Part shown: positions 48,599-58,776 of the stretch, in pieces
Position numbering within the stretch: the first letter of the stretch is position 1
Layout: every line of letters begins with the position of its first letter
NCBI RefSeq assembly: GCF_015277815.1
Contig: NZ_CP063813.1
Coordinates: 3,038,001-3,102,000, forward strand
Direction: 5' to 3'
DNA length: 64,000 nt
Source: Microbacterium atlanticum
GTDB taxonomy: Bacteria > Actinomycetota > Actinomycetes > Actinomycetales > Microbacteriaceae
Made by a program: the position numbers and the translations under genes
The notes under the pieces: model-generated
What the model saw: the letters and a program-made list of their open reading frames with translations, nothing else
Databases searched by the model: none
Told to the model about the DNA's origin: nothing

Positions 48599-50110
48599 TC
48601 AGAGCCCCTGCGCGAGCCGGTAGTAGGCCTGGTTCCAGCGGAGCTCGCGCTGGAACCCGCGGAGCGTCGTGTCTTCGTCGATCACGACGAGCTCAGTGCC
48701 CGCGATGTCGGCGAAGTCGCGGAACACCTCGATGCCCACGGCTGTCGTCATGACGGTGTGGTGCGCCGCGCCGGCGGTGAGCCAGCACGCCGCGCTCGTC
48801 GCGAAGTCCGGCGCCGGCTTCCACACCGCCCGGCCGACAGGAAGCTGCGGGAGGTCGGGGGCGTCGACGTTCTCGACCACATTGGCGACGAGGCGGAAGC
48901 GGTCGCGCATGTCGCTCATCGCGACGACGAGCGCCGGCCCGGGGTCGGCGGTGAACACCAGGCGCACCGGGTCATCCTTGCCGCCGATGCCGAGCGGGTG
49001 CACCTCGAGGCGCGGCTTGGCGGTCGTGAGCGAGGGCGAGACCTCGAGCATGTGCGCGCCGAGGATCTTCTCGTCGCCCGCCACGAGGTCGTAGGTGTAG
49101 TCCTCCATGAGGCTCGCACCGCCGGGAAGGCCGGCGCCCATGACGTTGGCGACGCGCACCAGGATCGCCGTCTTCCAGTCGCCCTCGGCGCCGAAGCCGT
49201 AGCCCTCGGCCATCAGGCGCTGCACCGCGAGGCCGGGGAGCTGCTTCAGCGCGCCGAGATCCTCGAACGACGTCGTGAAGGCGCCGAAGCCGCCCTCCTC
49301 CAGGAACGAGCGCAGCCCGAGCTCGATCGCCGCGCCGTCGCGCAGCGACTGGTGGCGGTCGCCGCCCGGCCGCAGCTCGGGCGCGACGTCGTAGGCGTCG
49401 AGGTACTCGGCGACCAGTGCGTCGACGTCGGCGTCGGCTGCAGCCTCGACCGCAGCGACGAGCTCGTTCACGCCCCACGTGTTGACCTGCACGCCGAAGC
49501 GCAGCTCGGCCTCGGTCTTGTCGCCCTCGGTGACGGCGACGTAGCGCATGTTGTCGCCGAAGCGCGCGAGCTTGAGCGTGCGCGAGGCGGCCCACCCGGC
49601 CGCGGCCCGCTGCCAGTCCTCGACCTGCTGCCGCACCGCCGGGTTGGACACGTGGCCGACGACGGTCTTGCGGGCCACGCCCAGCCGCGTCTGGATGTAC
49701 CCGAACTCGCGGTCGCCGTGCGCGGCCTGGTTGAGATTCATGAAGTCGAAGTCGATGTCGGCCCACGGCAGCTCGACGTTGGCCTGCGTGTGCAGGTGCA
49801 GGAGCGGCTTCTGCAGGGCGTCGAGGCCGGCGATCCACATCTTCGCGGGGCTGAACGTGTGCATCCATGCCACGACGCCGATGACCTCGTCGCGGGCGTT
49901 GACGTCCAGGGCGAGGCGCCGGATCGAGTCGGAGTCCTTCAGGACCGGCTTCCACACGACGTTGACGGGAAGGCCTTCCAGCCCGGCCGCGACGGTCTGC
50001 GACTGCTCAGCGACCTGGCGGAGGGTCTCCTCGCCGTAGAGCGTCTGGCTGCCCGTGACGAACCAGATCTCGTAGGCGTCGAGGGACGTGGACAGGGGTG
50101 TGCGGGGCAT
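48599..50110 (-). CDS. araA: L-arabinose isomerase
   Basis: 503 residues; L-arabinose to L-ribulose, Mn-dependent. Signatures: [19 protein letters not shown] at the start, [44 protein letters not shown] with a metal Glu, [12 protein letters not shown] with the second Glu, HMLEVSPSL and [10 protein letters not shown] with metal His. GAAGGACCCC precedes ATG 50110. It lies 19 bases after araB, the third gene of araD-araB-araA on the minus strand. Confidence 0.96.
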   Translation of the reverse strand: MPRTPLSTSLDAYEIWFVTGSQTLYGEETLRQVAEQSQTVAAGLEGLPVNVVWKPVLKDSDSIRRLALDVNARDEVIGVVAWMHTFSPAKMWIAGLDALQKPLLHLHTQANVELPWADIDFDFMNLNQAAHGDREFGYIQTRLGVARKTVVGHVSNPAVRQQVEDWQRAAAGWAASRTLKLARFGDNMRYVAVTEGDKTEAELRFGVQVNTWGVNELVAAVEAAADADVDALVAEYLDAYDVAPELRPGGDRHQSLRDGAAIELGLRSFLEEGGFGAFTTSFEDLGALKQLPGLAVQRLMAEGYGFGAEGDWKTAILVRVANVMGAGLPGGASLMEDYTYDLVAGDEKILGAHMLEVSPSLTTAKPRLEVHPLGIGGKDDPVRLVFTADPGPALVVAMSDMRDRFRLVANVVENVDAPDLPQLPVGRAVWKPAPDFATSAACWLTAGAAHHTVMTTAVGIEVFRDFADIAGTELVVIDEDTTLRGFQRELRWNQAYYRLAQGL

Positions 50111-50129
50111 GAGGGGTCCTTCGGGGTTC

Positions 50130-51791
50130 TCAGAGGGCGGAGACGGCCGCGGCTTCCACGGCGAGGCCGGCGCGATAGCGGTCGAGGTAGGAGGCGAAGC
50201 CGGCGACGTCGGCGGGGTCCGGATCGGCGGTCGAGATGGCGGCGCCCGCGAAGACGCGCTCGCCGAGGTAGGAAGCCAGCGAGCGAGCGGATGCCTCCGC
50301 CGAGGCCGCCGGATGGAGTGGGCGCTTTGCGCCCGTATCGAGATCATCCGTCCCCGCCACTGCCCGCGCGTACGCGGCGAGCACGGCGATCCCCCATGCC
50401 CCGCCCTCGGAGGCGGTGTCGCCGACCGAGACGGGGGCGCCGAGCGCTCCCGCGAGGAAGCGCTGCGCGACACCGGCGGTCCGGAACATGCCGCCGTGCG
50501 CGAACAGCCGATCGAGTCGGACGCCCTCCTCGTCGAGCACCCGCATGCCCAGTGCGAGGGTGCCGAACACCCCGTACAGGTGCGCGCGCATCGTGTTCGC
50601 GAGCGTCAGGCGGCTGTCGGGAGTGCGCACGAAGAGCGGCCGGCCCTCGGTGAGGCCGGCGATCGGCTCACCGGCGAGATGGTTGTACGCGAGCAGCCCG
50701 CCCGCGTCGGGCTCCCCGGCCAGGGCCTGCGCGAAGAGCGTCTCGTAGACGAGATCGTCGGGGAGCGCGTGTCCGGCCGCCTCGGCGAACTGCGCGAACA
50801 TCCCGGCCCAGGCGGCGAGCTCACTGGCGCCGTTGTTGCAGTGCACCATCGCCACCGCGTCGCCCGCGGGGGTCGTGACGAGGTCCAGCTCGTGATGCAC
50901 CCGCTCGAGCGGGCGCTCGAGCACGACCATCGCGAAGATGCTCGTGCCGGCGCTGACGTTGCCGGTGCGGGGCGCCACCGCGTTGGTGGCGACCATGCCC
51001 GTGCCGGCGTCGCCTTCCGGCGGGCAGAACGGGATGCCGGGGCGCAGGGTGCCCGACGGATCGAGCAGCGCCGCGCCCTCCGTGGTCAGCTCCCCCGCCG
51101 CCTCGCCCGCGACGAGCACCTCAGGCAGCAGCTCGGCGACGCTGTCCACCGGGAGCCGGCCGGCGGCGAGAGCGTCGTAGCGCGCGAGCAGGTCGGCGTC
51201 GTAGCCGGCGGTCCCGGCGCCGATCGGGAACATGCCGGACGCGTCGCCGACGCCGAGCACCTTCTGGCCCGTCAGCTTCCAGTGCACGTAGCCGGCGAGC
51301 GTGGTGGCGAAGCGGACAGCGGGGACGTGGTCCTCGCCGTCGACGACGGCCTGGTGCAGATGCGCGATGGACCAGCGCAGCGGGATGTTCACCCCGAAGG
51401 CCTCGGTGAGCTCCGCGGCGGCCACGCCCGTGCTGGTGTTGCGCCACGTGCGGAACGGCACGAGCAGCTCCCCCTCCGCGTCGAACGCCAGGTAGCCGTG
51501 CATCATCGCCGAGACGCCGATCGCCCCGAAGGTCTCGGCCACGACGTCGTACCGCCGCTCCACGTCGGCGACGAGGTCGGCGTACGCGGCCTGAAGACCC
51601 GACCACACGTCGTCGAGCGAGTAGGTCCACACCCCCGACTCGTAGCGGTTCTCCCACGCGTGCGAGCCGACGGCGAGCACCGTGGCCGGGTCGTCCGCGT
51701 CGACGAGGCAGGCTTTGATGCGGGTCGAGCCGAGCTCGATCCCGAGCGCGGTGCGGCCCGCGCGGATCGCGTCGGCGGCGGCCGCCGTCAT
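50130..51791 (-). CDS. araB: Ribulokinase (FGGY carbohydrate kinase)
   Basis: 553 residues of the FGGY family: [17 protein letters not shown] (N-terminal phosphate loop), [46 protein letters not shown] and the ATP-site [12 protein letters not shown], with [26 protein letters not shown] at the C-terminal FGGY signature. Phosphorylates L-ribulose, inferred from the araA and araD neighbours. ATG 51791 overlaps the araD stop by four bases. Confidence 0.9.
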   Translation of the reverse strand: MTAAAADAIRAGRTALGIELGSTRIKACLVDADDPATVLAVGSHAWENRYESGVWTYSLDDVWSGLQAAYADLVADVERRYDVVAETFGAIGVSAMMHGYLAFDAEGELLVPFRTWRNTSTGVAAAELTEAFGVNIPLRWSIAHLHQAVVDGEDHVPAVRFATTLAGYVHWKLTGQKVLGVGDASGMFPIGAGTAGYDADLLARYDALAAGRLPVDSVAELLPEVLVAGEAAGELTTEGAALLDPSGTLRPGIPFCPPEGDAGTGMVATNAVAPRTGNVSAGTSIFAMVVLERPLERVHHELDLVTTPAGDAVAMVHCNNGASELAAWAGMFAQFAEAAGHALPDDLVYETLFAQALAGEPDAGGLLAYNHLAGEPIAGLTEGRPLFVRTPDSRLTLANTMRAHLYGVFGTLALGMRVLDEEGVRLDRLFAHGGMFRTAGVAQRFLAGALGAPVSVGDTASEGGAWGIAVLAAYARAVAGTDDLDTGAKRPLHPAASAEASARSLASYLGERVFAGAAISTADPDPADVAGFASYLDRYRAGLAVEAAAVSAL

Positions 51792-52558
51792 CGCCGGGCC
51801 TCCTCGCCGCGGCGCTCGTCCTCGTCACGGCGCTCGTCGGAGCTCTGTCCGTAGACGTTCTGGTAGCGGTCGTAGAGGCGGTCGATCGCGTCCTGCGGGA
51901 TCGGGATCACCGGGCCGGCCTCCCGCGCGTAGTGCACGGTGCGGGCGACGTCCTCGACCATGACCGCGGCCTTGACCGCGTCCTTCGCCGAGACCCCGAT
52001 GGTGAAGGGACCGTGGTTCTGCATCAGCACGGCGCGTGAGCGGTGGCCGGTGAGCGTCTCGACGATGCCGCGTCCGATCGAGTCGTCGCCGATGATCGCG
52101 AAGGGCCCGACCGGGATGGGACCGCCGAACTCGTCCGCCATCGCCGTGATGACGCACGGGATCTCCTCGCCGCGGGCTGCCCACGCCACCGCGAACGTCG
52201 AGTGGGTGTGCACCACTCCCCCGACCTCGGGCATGTGGCGGTAGACATAGGCGTGCGCGGCGGTGTCGCTGGACGGGCTGCGCTCGCTGCCGGGAGTGCC
52301 GGGCACGACGTTGCCGTCAAGGTCGCACAGGATCATGTTGTCGGGCGCCAGGTCGTCATACGAGACGCCGGAGGGCTTGATGACGAAGAGATCGGCGCCG
52401 GGGACGCGGCCCGAGACGTTCCCGCCGGTCCAGACCACGAGGCCGTAGCGGACGAGCTCGCCGTGGAGCCTCGCCACGTCGGCGCGGACGGCCGCGATGG
52501 CGGCCTCGACCTCCGGGCTGTATCGCGTCGCCGTCGCCGGGGAGTCAGGGCTGGTCAC
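51788..52558 (-). CDS. araD: L-ribulose-5-phosphate 4-epimerase
   Basis: 256 residues of the class II aldolase/AraD family: [57 protein letters not shown] with zinc His-x-His, and [12 protein letters not shown] with the third zinc His. It makes D-xylulose-5-phosphate, feeding the pentose phosphate pathway. Start GTG 52558 has ACGGAGG upstream. First gene of araD-B-A; its promoter carries the TGTTACCGGTAACA operator. Confidence 0.94.
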   Translation of the reverse strand: MTSPDSPATATRYSPEVEAAIAAVRADVARLHGELVRYGLVVWTGGNVSGRVPGADLFVIKPSGVSYDDLAPDNMILCDLDGNVVPGTPGSERSPSSDTAAHAYVYRHMPEVGGVVHTHSTFAVAWAARGEEIPCVITAMADEFGGPIPVGPFAIIGDDSIGRGIVETLTGHRSRAVLMQNHGPFTIGVSAKDAVKAAVMVEDVARTVHYAREAGPVIPIPQDAIDRLYDRYQNVYGQSSDERRDEDERRGEEARR

Positions 52559-52616
52559 GGGGATCCTCCGTCGGGTCTCGTGTGAGAGAGGCGGGCCGGT
52601 TGGGCCTCCGGACGCC

Positions 52617-52631
52617 ATGTTACCGGTAACA
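52617..52631 (-). promoter_or_regulatory. Operator/promoter of the araDBA operon
   Basis: TGTTACCGGTAACA (52618-52631) is a perfect 14-base palindrome. Read on the minus strand it contains a TAACAT -10-like box (52617-52622). It lies 60 bases before the araD start and matches the site before the importer genes, so the adjacent LacI-family protein probably binds both. Confidence 0.75.
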
Positions 52632-52733
52632 ACCGCGATCCGCACCGGTGCCTTCACATCGGCGCCCGCCGCGTCGCGCGCTCAGGCCCATCGCCGGGGC
52701 GCTCATCGCGGCGCCCCGCGGCGCCCGGGGACC

Positions 52734-53732
52734 TCACCGAGGCGGCGCTGTGGACGCCCGCACGACGAGGCGCGGCGGGGCGACGCGAGGCGGAGACTCC
52801 CCCAGCACCTCGGCGACGACGCGGCGAGCCTCGCCGGTCAGGTCGATCCCGACCGTCGTGAGCGCGGGACGGTAGTAGGCGGCATCCGGGTTGTCGTCGA
52901 ATCCCGCGACGCTCACGTCGCCGGGCACCTCCAGGCCTGCGCGCCGCATGCCGGCGATGAGCCCGAGTGCCATCTGGTCATTGGCGACCGCGACGGCGGT
53001 CGGACCGTCGGCCGACCGCACCGCCGCCGCAACGTCGCCCGCCAGCGCGTCGCCTGCAGCGGCGGTCCAATCGCCGGTCCACCGCGGCCCGGGCTCGACG
53101 CCCGCCGCGGCGAGCGCGCGCAGGGCGCCGGCTTCGCGCGAGCGGGCCTCGAGCCAGTCCTCGGGTCCGGCGAACCGCGCGATCCGGCGGTGGCCGAGCG
53201 TCACCAGGTGCGACACGGCGAGCTCGGCGCCCGCCTCCTGCGCCGCCGCGCCCGAGCCGGAGTGCAGCGCCGCCACGGCGATCCCGGCGTGCGCGTCCAC
53301 CAGGGCGGGAAGCGTCGCGGCGTGCGGGGCGAGCACGATGAGGCCGTCGACGCCCTGGCCGAGGAGCCGGTCGGCCGCGTCGCGGACGGATGCCTCGTCC
53401 GAGGCATCCGCGTAGGCCGTCGCGATCCAGCGGCCCGAGCCGCGTGCCGCCGCCTCCAGCGCCGCGATGCCGACCGCCGGGCCGTACAGGGTCGCGTCGG
53501 AGGCGATGACGCCCAGGGTGCGGGTGGTGCGCGTGCCGAGCGCCCGCGCGGCGTTGTTGACGCGGTACCCGAGCGCGGCGATGGCCTGCTCGACGCGGTC
53601 CCGGGTCTCGGGTCGGATGTTCGGCTGCTGATTGAGGACGCGCGAGACGGTCTGCGTCGAGACCCCGGCCGCCCGGGCGACGTCGCGCACGCCCACCCGG
53701 GAGGTGGGCACTTCCCGTCGCGGCTCGCTCAT
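52734..53732 (-). CDS. LacI-family regulator of arabinose genes
   Basis: 332 residues. HTH VGVRDVARAAGVSTQTVSRVLNQQPNIRPETRDRVEQAIAALGYRVNNAARAL with the LacI hinge, and a periplasmic-binding-like sugar domain ending DVSVAGFDDNPDAAYYRPALTTV. Its location between araD and the ABC binding-protein gene, and the shared operators on each side, make it the likely L-arabinose repressor. TAGGGT (53740-53745) seven bases before ATG 53732 indicates a leaderless mRNA. Confidence 0.9.
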   Translation of the reverse strand: MSEPRREVPTSRVGVRDVARAAGVSTQTVSRVLNQQPNIRPETRDRVEQAIAALGYRVNNAARALGTRTTRTLGVIASDATLYGPAVGIAALEAAARGSGRWIATAYADASDEASVRDAADRLLGQGVDGLIVLAPHAATLPALVDAHAGIAVAALHSGSGAAAQEAGAELAVSHLVTLGHRRIARFAGPEDWLEARSREAGALRALAAAGVEPGPRWTGDWTAAAGDALAGDVAAAVRSADGPTAVAVANDQMALGLIAGMRRAGLEVPGDVSVAGFDDNPDAAYYRPALTTVGIDLTGEARRVVAEVLGESPPRVAPPRLVVRASTAPPR

Positions 53733-54012
53733 CGCGCTCACCCTATCCGCCGGCGATGCGGCGATGGGATCATCCGCGTGCTGCAGGGCGGGCGTCGAGG
53801 CGGAATGTGATCCCTCACTCCGGCCGGCCTCACTTCCGTGAATCCGTGATCGAGAAGCCTGTTTCCCTCTCGCGTTACGAAGCTGTTACCGCTAACATCT
53901 TGCCATCGACCGGAATGTGAGGGCTAACATCTCCAGCGTCGGAGTCGCCGGGGAGCGGCTCGCATCACACAGAGCCGGCAGCGATGCCGGACCAGAACGA
54001 GGAGGTTTTGGA
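53733..54012 (+). promoter_or_regulatory. Regulatory region of the arabinose importer
   Basis: Holds two operator-like sites: TGTTACCGCTAACA at 53884-53897 (13 of 14 to the araD site) and a weaker TGTGAGGGCTAACA at 53916-53929 (10 of 14), 32 bases apart. TTGCCA (53900-53905), 19 bases and TAACAT (53925-53930) make a plausible promoter with the second operator on its -10 box. The leader runs about 75 bases to ATG 54013. Confidence 0.65.
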
Positions 54013-55008
54013 ATGAGCAAGAAGAAGCTTCTCGCCGGGTTCGCGCTCCTGGGGGCACTGGCCCTCGCGGCGACCGGCTGCGCCAGCGGAGACGCCGACG
54101 CCGGCGACAGCGGCGACGCGAGCGGCGGTGACGAGGTCATCACCGTCGGGTTCGCCCAGACCGGCTCCGAGTCGGGGTGGCGGTCTGCCAACACCGAGTC
54201 GATGAAGGACGCGTTCTCGGCCGAGAACGGGTTCGAGCTGATCTTCAACGCGGCCGACAACGACACCGCCGCCCAGATCGCGGCCGTCCGCGACTTCATG
54301 AACCAGGGCGTCGACGCGATCGTCATCGCCCCGATCGTGGAGGACGGCTGGGACGACGTGCTGCAGGAGGCGGCGGATGCCGGCATCCCGGTGATCCTCG
54401 AGGACCGCACCGTCTCGGCGCCCGACGACCTCTACGCGAGCTGGGTGGGCCTGGACTTCAAGAAGGAAGGCGTCATGGCCGGCGAGTGGGCGGCCGAGAC
54501 CTTCGGCGACACCCCCACGAAGATGGTCGTGCTCGAAGGCACGACGGGCTCCGCTCCCGCGAACGACCGCGCTGCCGGCTTCGACGAGGCCGTGGAAGGC
54601 ACGGCGATCGAGAAGATCGACTCGCAGACCGGCGACTTCACCCGTGACGGCGGCAAGACCGTCATGGAGGGCTTCCTCCAGAAGTACGGCGTCGACGGCA
54701 TCGACCTGGTCTACGCGCACAACGACGACATGGCGCTCGGTGCGATCGAGGCCATCGAGGCGGCCGGTGCCGAGCCGGGCGTCGACATCCAGATCGTCTC
54801 GATCGACGCCGTCAAGGACGGCATGCAGGCCCTGGTCGACGGGAAGATCAACTTCATCGTCGAGTGCAACCCGCTGCTCGGTGAGCTGGCGGCGGCCCTG
54901 GTGAAGGACGTGCTGGCCGGCGAAGAGGTCGAGAAGGAGGTCTACGTCGAGGACCAGACCTTCACGCAGGAGCAGGCCGCCGAGGTCATCGACAGCCGTC
55001 CCTACTGA
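54013..55008 (+). CDS. Sugar ABC transporter substrate-binding lipoprotein (YtfQ-like)
   Basis: 331 residues. Lipoprotein signal MSKKKLLAGFALLGALALAATGC (lipid Cys23) plus a Ser/Gly/Asp spacer, then the two-lobe type I periplasmic-binding fold: VGFAQTGSESGWRSANTESMKDAF and DAIVIAPIVEDGWDDVLQEAADAGIPVILEDR are the galactofuranose/ribose-type YtfQ features. It captures a furanose sugar, probably L-arabinose in this context. GAGGAGG precedes ATG 54013. First gene of the importer, 110 bases ahead of the ATPase. Confidence 0.93.
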   Translation: MSKKKLLAGFALLGALALAATGCASGDADAGDSGDASGGDEVITVGFAQTGSESGWRSANTESMKDAFSAENGFELIFNAADNDTAAQIAAVRDFMNQGVDAIVIAPIVEDGWDDVLQEAADAGIPVILEDRTVSAPDDLYASWVGLDFKKEGVMAGEWAAETFGDTPTKMVVLEGTTGSAPANDRAAGFDEAVEGTAIEKIDSQTGDFTRDGGKTVMEGFLQKYGVDGIDLVYAHNDDMALGAIEAIEAAGAEPGVDIQIVSIDAVKDGMQALVDGKINFIVECNPLLGELAAALVKDVLAGEEVEKEVYVEDQTFTQEQAAEVIDSRPY

Positions 55009-55046
55009 TCGTCATCGCATCGATCCTGTAACAAGGTAGGTCGAGA

Positions 55047-55086
55047 GCACGCCGCCGGGTGGCCCACGGGTCCCCGGCGGCGGTGC
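55047..55086 (+). promoter_or_regulatory. Intercistronic hairpin between binding-protein and ATPase genes
   Basis: GCACGCCGCCGGG-type left arm (55047-55059) pairs with 55073-55086, 13 pairs with one bulge. Such structures often stop 3' decay and give the binding protein mRNA in excess over the rest of the operon. Confidence 0.5.
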
Positions 55087-55118
55087 CGACGATGAAAGCC
55101 CGGAAAGGCAGCTGACCC

Positions 55119-56654
55119 ATGTCCGCGGACACCGCAGTCCCGCCGGTCGTCGAGATGACCGGGATCACCATCCGCTTCCCCGGTGTGCTCGCACTGGACG
55201 GCGTCGACTTCTCGCTGCGCCCCGGCGAAGTCCACTCGCTCATGGGCGAGAACGGCGCCGGCAAGTCCACCCTCATCAAAGCCCTCACCGGCGTGTATCC
55301 GGTGGATGCGGGCGAGATCGTCGTCGGCGGTCGCCCGCGGCGATTCGCCAGCACGGCCGACGCGCAGGACGCCGGCATCTCGACCGTCTATCAGGAGGTC
55401 AACCTCTGCGCGAACCTGTCGGTGGGTGAGAACGTGATGCTCGGCCACGAGCCCCGCACCGCGACCGGCATCGACTGGAAGGCCGCGCATCGACGGGCCG
55501 CCGACCAGCTGGAGAGCCTGGGGCTGAACGTCGACACCCGCTCCGCGCTGTCGAGCCACTCCATCGCCATCCAGCAGCTCATCGCGATCGCTCGCGCCAT
55601 GGTGCTCGACGCGAAGGTGCTGATCCTCGACGAGCCGACGTCGAGCCTCGACCGCGGCGAGGTCGAGCAGCTGTTCCGCGTCGTGCGCGAGCTGCGCGCG
55701 AAGGGCGTCGCGATCCTCTTCGTGAGCCACTTCCTCGACCAGATCTACGAGATCTCCGACCGCATCACGGTGCTGCGCAACGGGCGCCTCGTCGGCGAGT
55801 ACGCGATCGACGAACTGCCCCGCGGCGAGCTCGTCAGCAAGATGATCGGCCGTGAGCTCGACGAGCTCGCGGCGCTGGCCACCGTCGCCGACCGGGCCAT
55901 CGACCGCTCGGCGACGCCCGTGCTGCGGGCGAGCGGCGTGGGCAGGCGAGGCTCGCTCGAGCCGGTGGACGTCGAGGTGTACGAGGGCGAGGTCGTCGGC
56001 GTCGCGGGGCTGCTCGGGTCCGGGCGGACCGAGCTGGTGCGCCTGCTGTACGGCGCCGACCGGGCCGAGAGCGGCCGGATCGAGGTCAACGGCCGCCCCA
56101 CGAGGCATCCGACGCCCCGTCACGCCATCGAGAACCGCATCGCGTTCTCATCCGAGAACCGGCGGGCCGAGGGCATCATCGCCGACCTGACGGTCGCCGA
56201 GAACATCGTGCTGGGCATCCAGGCGCGTCGCGGCGCCATGCGCAGGATTCCCAAGAGCGAGGCGGATGCCGTCGTCGCGGAGTACATCGCCGCCCTCGGG
56301 GTGCGCCCGGCCGACCCCGACATGCCGGCGGGCAACCTCTCCGGCGGCAACCAGCAGAAGGTGCTGCTGGCGCGGTGGCTGGCCACGGCGCCGGAGCTGA
56401 TCGTCCTGGACGAGCCCACGCGCGGGATCGACGTCGGCGCCAAGGCCGACATCCAGCGCAAGGTCGCCGAGCTGAGCGGCCAGGGGCTGTCCGTGATCTT
56501 CATCTCCTCCGAGCTCGAGGAGGTGCTGCGCATCGCGCAGCGCATCGTCGTGATGCGCGACCGCCGCAAGATCGGCGAGCTCGACAGCAGCGAGGTCGAT
56601 CTCGACGGACTCATCGAGTACATCGCCCACGAGACCGAGGAGAGCGCGGCATGA
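55119..56654 (+). CDS. Sugar ABC transporter ATP-binding protein (double ATPase, YtfR-like)
   Basis: 511 residues with two ABC modules. First: Walker A GENGAGKSTLIKALTG, signature SSHSIAIQQLIAIARAM (degenerate LSGGQ), Walker B LILDEPTSSLD and H-loop FVSHFLDQIY. Second: GLLGSGRTEL (degenerate Walker A), signature LSGGNQQKVLLARWL and LDEPTRGIDVGAKADIQ. This tandem layout is MglA/AraG/YtfR. GGAAAGGCAGC precedes ATG 55119. It overlaps the permease by four bases. Confidence 0.94.
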   Translation: MSADTAVPPVVEMTGITIRFPGVLALDGVDFSLRPGEVHSLMGENGAGKSTLIKALTGVYPVDAGEIVVGGRPRRFASTADAQDAGISTVYQEVNLCANLSVGENVMLGHEPRTATGIDWKAAHRRAADQLESLGLNVDTRSALSSHSIAIQQLIAIARAMVLDAKVLILDEPTSSLDRGEVEQLFRVVRELRAKGVAILFVSHFLDQIYEISDRITVLRNGRLVGEYAIDELPRGELVSKMIGRELDELAALATVADRAIDRSATPVLRASGVGRRGSLEPVDVEVYEGEVVGVAGLLGSGRTELVRLLYGADRAESGRIEVNGRPTRHPTPRHAIENRIAFSSENRRAEGIIADLTVAENIVLGIQARRGAMRRIPKSEADAVVAEYIAALGVRPADPDMPAGNLSGGNQQKVLLARWLATAPELIVLDEPTRGIDVGAKADIQRKVAELSGQGLSVIFISSELEEVLRIAQRIVVMRDRRKIGELDSSEVDLDGLIEYIAHETEESAA

Positions 56655-57700
56655 GAGCGATCATGAAGCACCGGCTGTTCTGGCCGGCCGCCGCACTGGT
56701 GATCCTGATCGCAGTCAACGCGATCGCCCGGCCCCAGTTCATCCTCGTGACGCTGCGGGACGGCGAGCTCTACGGCGCGCTCATCGACATCCTGCGCAAC
56801 AGCGCGCCGCTGATGCTCGTGGCCCTCGGCATGACGATCGTGATCGCGACCCGCGGCATCGATCTCTCGGTCGGCGCCATCATGGCGGTCTCGGGCGCCG
56901 TCGCCCTCACGATCATCGATGCCTCCCCCGACCCCGGCAATCTCGCCACGGTCCTCGTCGCGCTCGTCGTGGCCCTCGCGGTGGCGCTGGTGCTGGGCGT
57001 GTGGAACGGGTTCCTCGTGGCGGTCGTCGGCATCCAGCCGATCATCGCCACCCTGGTGCTGATGCTGGCGGGACGCGGCGTCGCCCTCCTCATCACCGAG
57101 GGGTTCATCACGACCGTCAACAGCGAGCCGTACGAGTTCATCGCGACCGGCTACCTGCTCGCCGTTCCCTTCGCGTTCCTCATCTGGGTCGCGGCTGTGG
57201 TCGTGATCGGCCTGATGGAGCGGCGCACGGCGCTCGGCGTCCTCACCGAGGCGGTGGGCATCAACCCGGAGGCGAGCCGGCTGGCCGGCGTCCGCGCCCG
57301 CGGCATCGTGTTCAGCGCGTACGTCGTCAGCGGCCTCCTCGCCGGCATCGCCGGGATCATCTACAGCTCCAACATCCGCGCGGCGGACGCCAATGCGGCC
57401 GGCCTCTTCATCGAGCTCTACGCGATCCTCGCGGTGGTCCTCGGCGGCACGTCCCTCATGGGAGGCAAGTTCACGATCGCCGGCACCGTCATCGGCGTGC
57501 TCACCATCCAGACCCTGGAGGCGACCATCCTGTTCCTCGGTGTGCCCTCGGCGCAGAGCCCGGTGTTCTTCGCGATCGTCGTCATCGTCGTCGTGCTCGT
57601 GCAGTCCCCGCGCCTGCACCGGTGGGCCCGCGGGGCGCTGCGCGCGGCGCGCGCCCGCAGCAGATCGACCGCCGGTGACCGGACGGGGGTGGCGTCATGA
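56651..57700 (+). CDS. Sugar ABC transporter permease 1 (YtfT-like)
   Basis: 349 residues, eight to ten TM helices, BPD_transp_2 family: APLMLVALGMTIVIATRGIDLSVGAIMAVSGAV and the ATPase-contacting loop GINPEASRLAGVRARGIVFSAYVVSGLLAGIAGIIYSS. ATG 56651 overlaps the ATPase stop (ATGA) and the gene itself overlaps the next permease in the same way, so the three are translationally linked. Confidence 0.93.
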   Translation: MRAIMKHRLFWPAAALVILIAVNAIARPQFILVTLRDGELYGALIDILRNSAPLMLVALGMTIVIATRGIDLSVGAIMAVSGAVALTIIDASPDPGNLATVLVALVVALAVALVLGVWNGFLVAVVGIQPIIATLVLMLAGRGVALLITEGFITTVNSEPYEFIATGYLLAVPFAFLIWVAAVVVIGLMERRTALGVLTEAVGINPEASRLAGVRARGIVFSAYVVSGLLAGIAGIIYSSNIRAADANAAGLFIELYAILAVVLGGTSLMGGKFTIAGTVIGVLTIQTLEATILFLGVPSAQSPVFFAIVVIVVVLVQSPRLHRWARGALRAARARSRSTAGDRTGVAS

Positions 57701-58716
57701 CCCGGAGCCTCGAGATGACGGCGCGCCGCACGACGGCCCCGTCGCGCTACGCCACCTTCATGAGCCGGCACGCGTCGCTCATGCCGACCTTCGCCGCCGT
57801 GGTGATCCTGCTCGTGCTGCTCGTCGGCGCGCAGTCCCGCTTCCCGCGTTTCCTCAGCCCGGGCAACCTCTCGGCGCTGCTCCTGGACAACGCCTACCTC
57901 GTCGTGCTCGCCGTGGGCCTGACCTTCGTGATCCTCACCGGCGGCATCGACCTGTCGGTCGGCTCGGTGATGGCCTTCACCGGCATCCTGGGGGCGAGCA
58001 TGCTCTCGCAGGGGGTACCGGCGGCGGTCGCGATCCCCGTCATGCTGGTCGCCGGCGCCGCGATCGGCCTCTTGATCGGCGTCCTGGTGCAGTACTTCGA
58101 CGTCCAGCCGTTCATCGCCTCCCTCGCAGGACTGTTCCTGGCGCGGGGCCTGGCGTTCGTGGTGAGCCTCTCGTCGATCCGCGTGGAGGACCCGGCGGTG
58201 CTGTGGCTGCAGCGCACGCGCTTCAGCCTCGGCGGCTGGTACATCACGCCGACCGGCATCATCGCGCTGCTCACGGTGGCCATCGCCTTCGTCGTGCTGC
58301 TGTGGACCCGCTTCGGACGCACCGTCTACGCGATCGGCGGCAACGAGCAGTCGGCGCGCCTGATGGGACTCAGCGTCGCCCGCACCAAGATCATCGTCTA
58401 CGTGATCAGCGGGGTCTGCGGCGGCCTGGCCGGGCTGCTGCTGACCGCCTACTCCGGCGCCGGGTACCCCCGCAACGGCATCGGCACCGAGCTCGACGCG
58501 ATCGCGGCGGTGGTCATCGGCGGCACCCTCCTCACCGGAGGCACCGGCTACGTGCTGGGATCGCTGATCGGCGTGCTGGTCTACGGCACGATCAAGAAGC
58601 TGATCTCGTTCATGGGCGCCGAGCAGGCCTGGACCCAGATCATCATCGGGGCGCTGCTGCTGATCTTCATCGTCGTGCAGCGGGTGATCGTCGCACGCTC
58701 GCAGCGACGAAGATAG
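57697..58716 (+). CDS. Sugar ABC transporter permease 2 (YjfF-like)
   Basis: 339 residues of the same permease family: LLDNAYLVVLAVGLTFVILTGGIDLSVGSVMAFTGILGA and IGGNEQSARLMGLSVARTKIIVYVISGVCGGLAGLLLTAYSGAGYPRNGIGTELDAIAAVVIGGTLLTGGTGYVLGS, the classic RbsC/YjfF blocks. With YtfT-like permease 1 it forms the heterodimeric channel. A 60-base gap follows before the second ATPase. Confidence 0.93.
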   Translation: MTRSLEMTARRTTAPSRYATFMSRHASLMPTFAAVVILLVLLVGAQSRFPRFLSPGNLSALLLDNAYLVVLAVGLTFVILTGGIDLSVGSVMAFTGILGASMLSQGVPAAVAIPVMLVAGAAIGLLIGVLVQYFDVQPFIASLAGLFLARGLAFVVSLSSIRVEDPAVLWLQRTRFSLGGWYITPTGIIALLTVAIAFVVLLWTRFGRTVYAIGGNEQSARLMGLSVARTKIIVYVISGVCGGLAGLLLTAYSGAGYPRNGIGTELDAIAAVVIGGTLLTGGTGYVLGSLIGVLVYGTIKKLISFMGAEQAWTQIIIGALLLIFIVVQRVIVARSQRRR

Positions 58717-58776
58717 CGAGGCGACACCACGTCCGTGCACAGCGGTCGCGCCCCTCTCCGTCGGGATAATGGCCTG

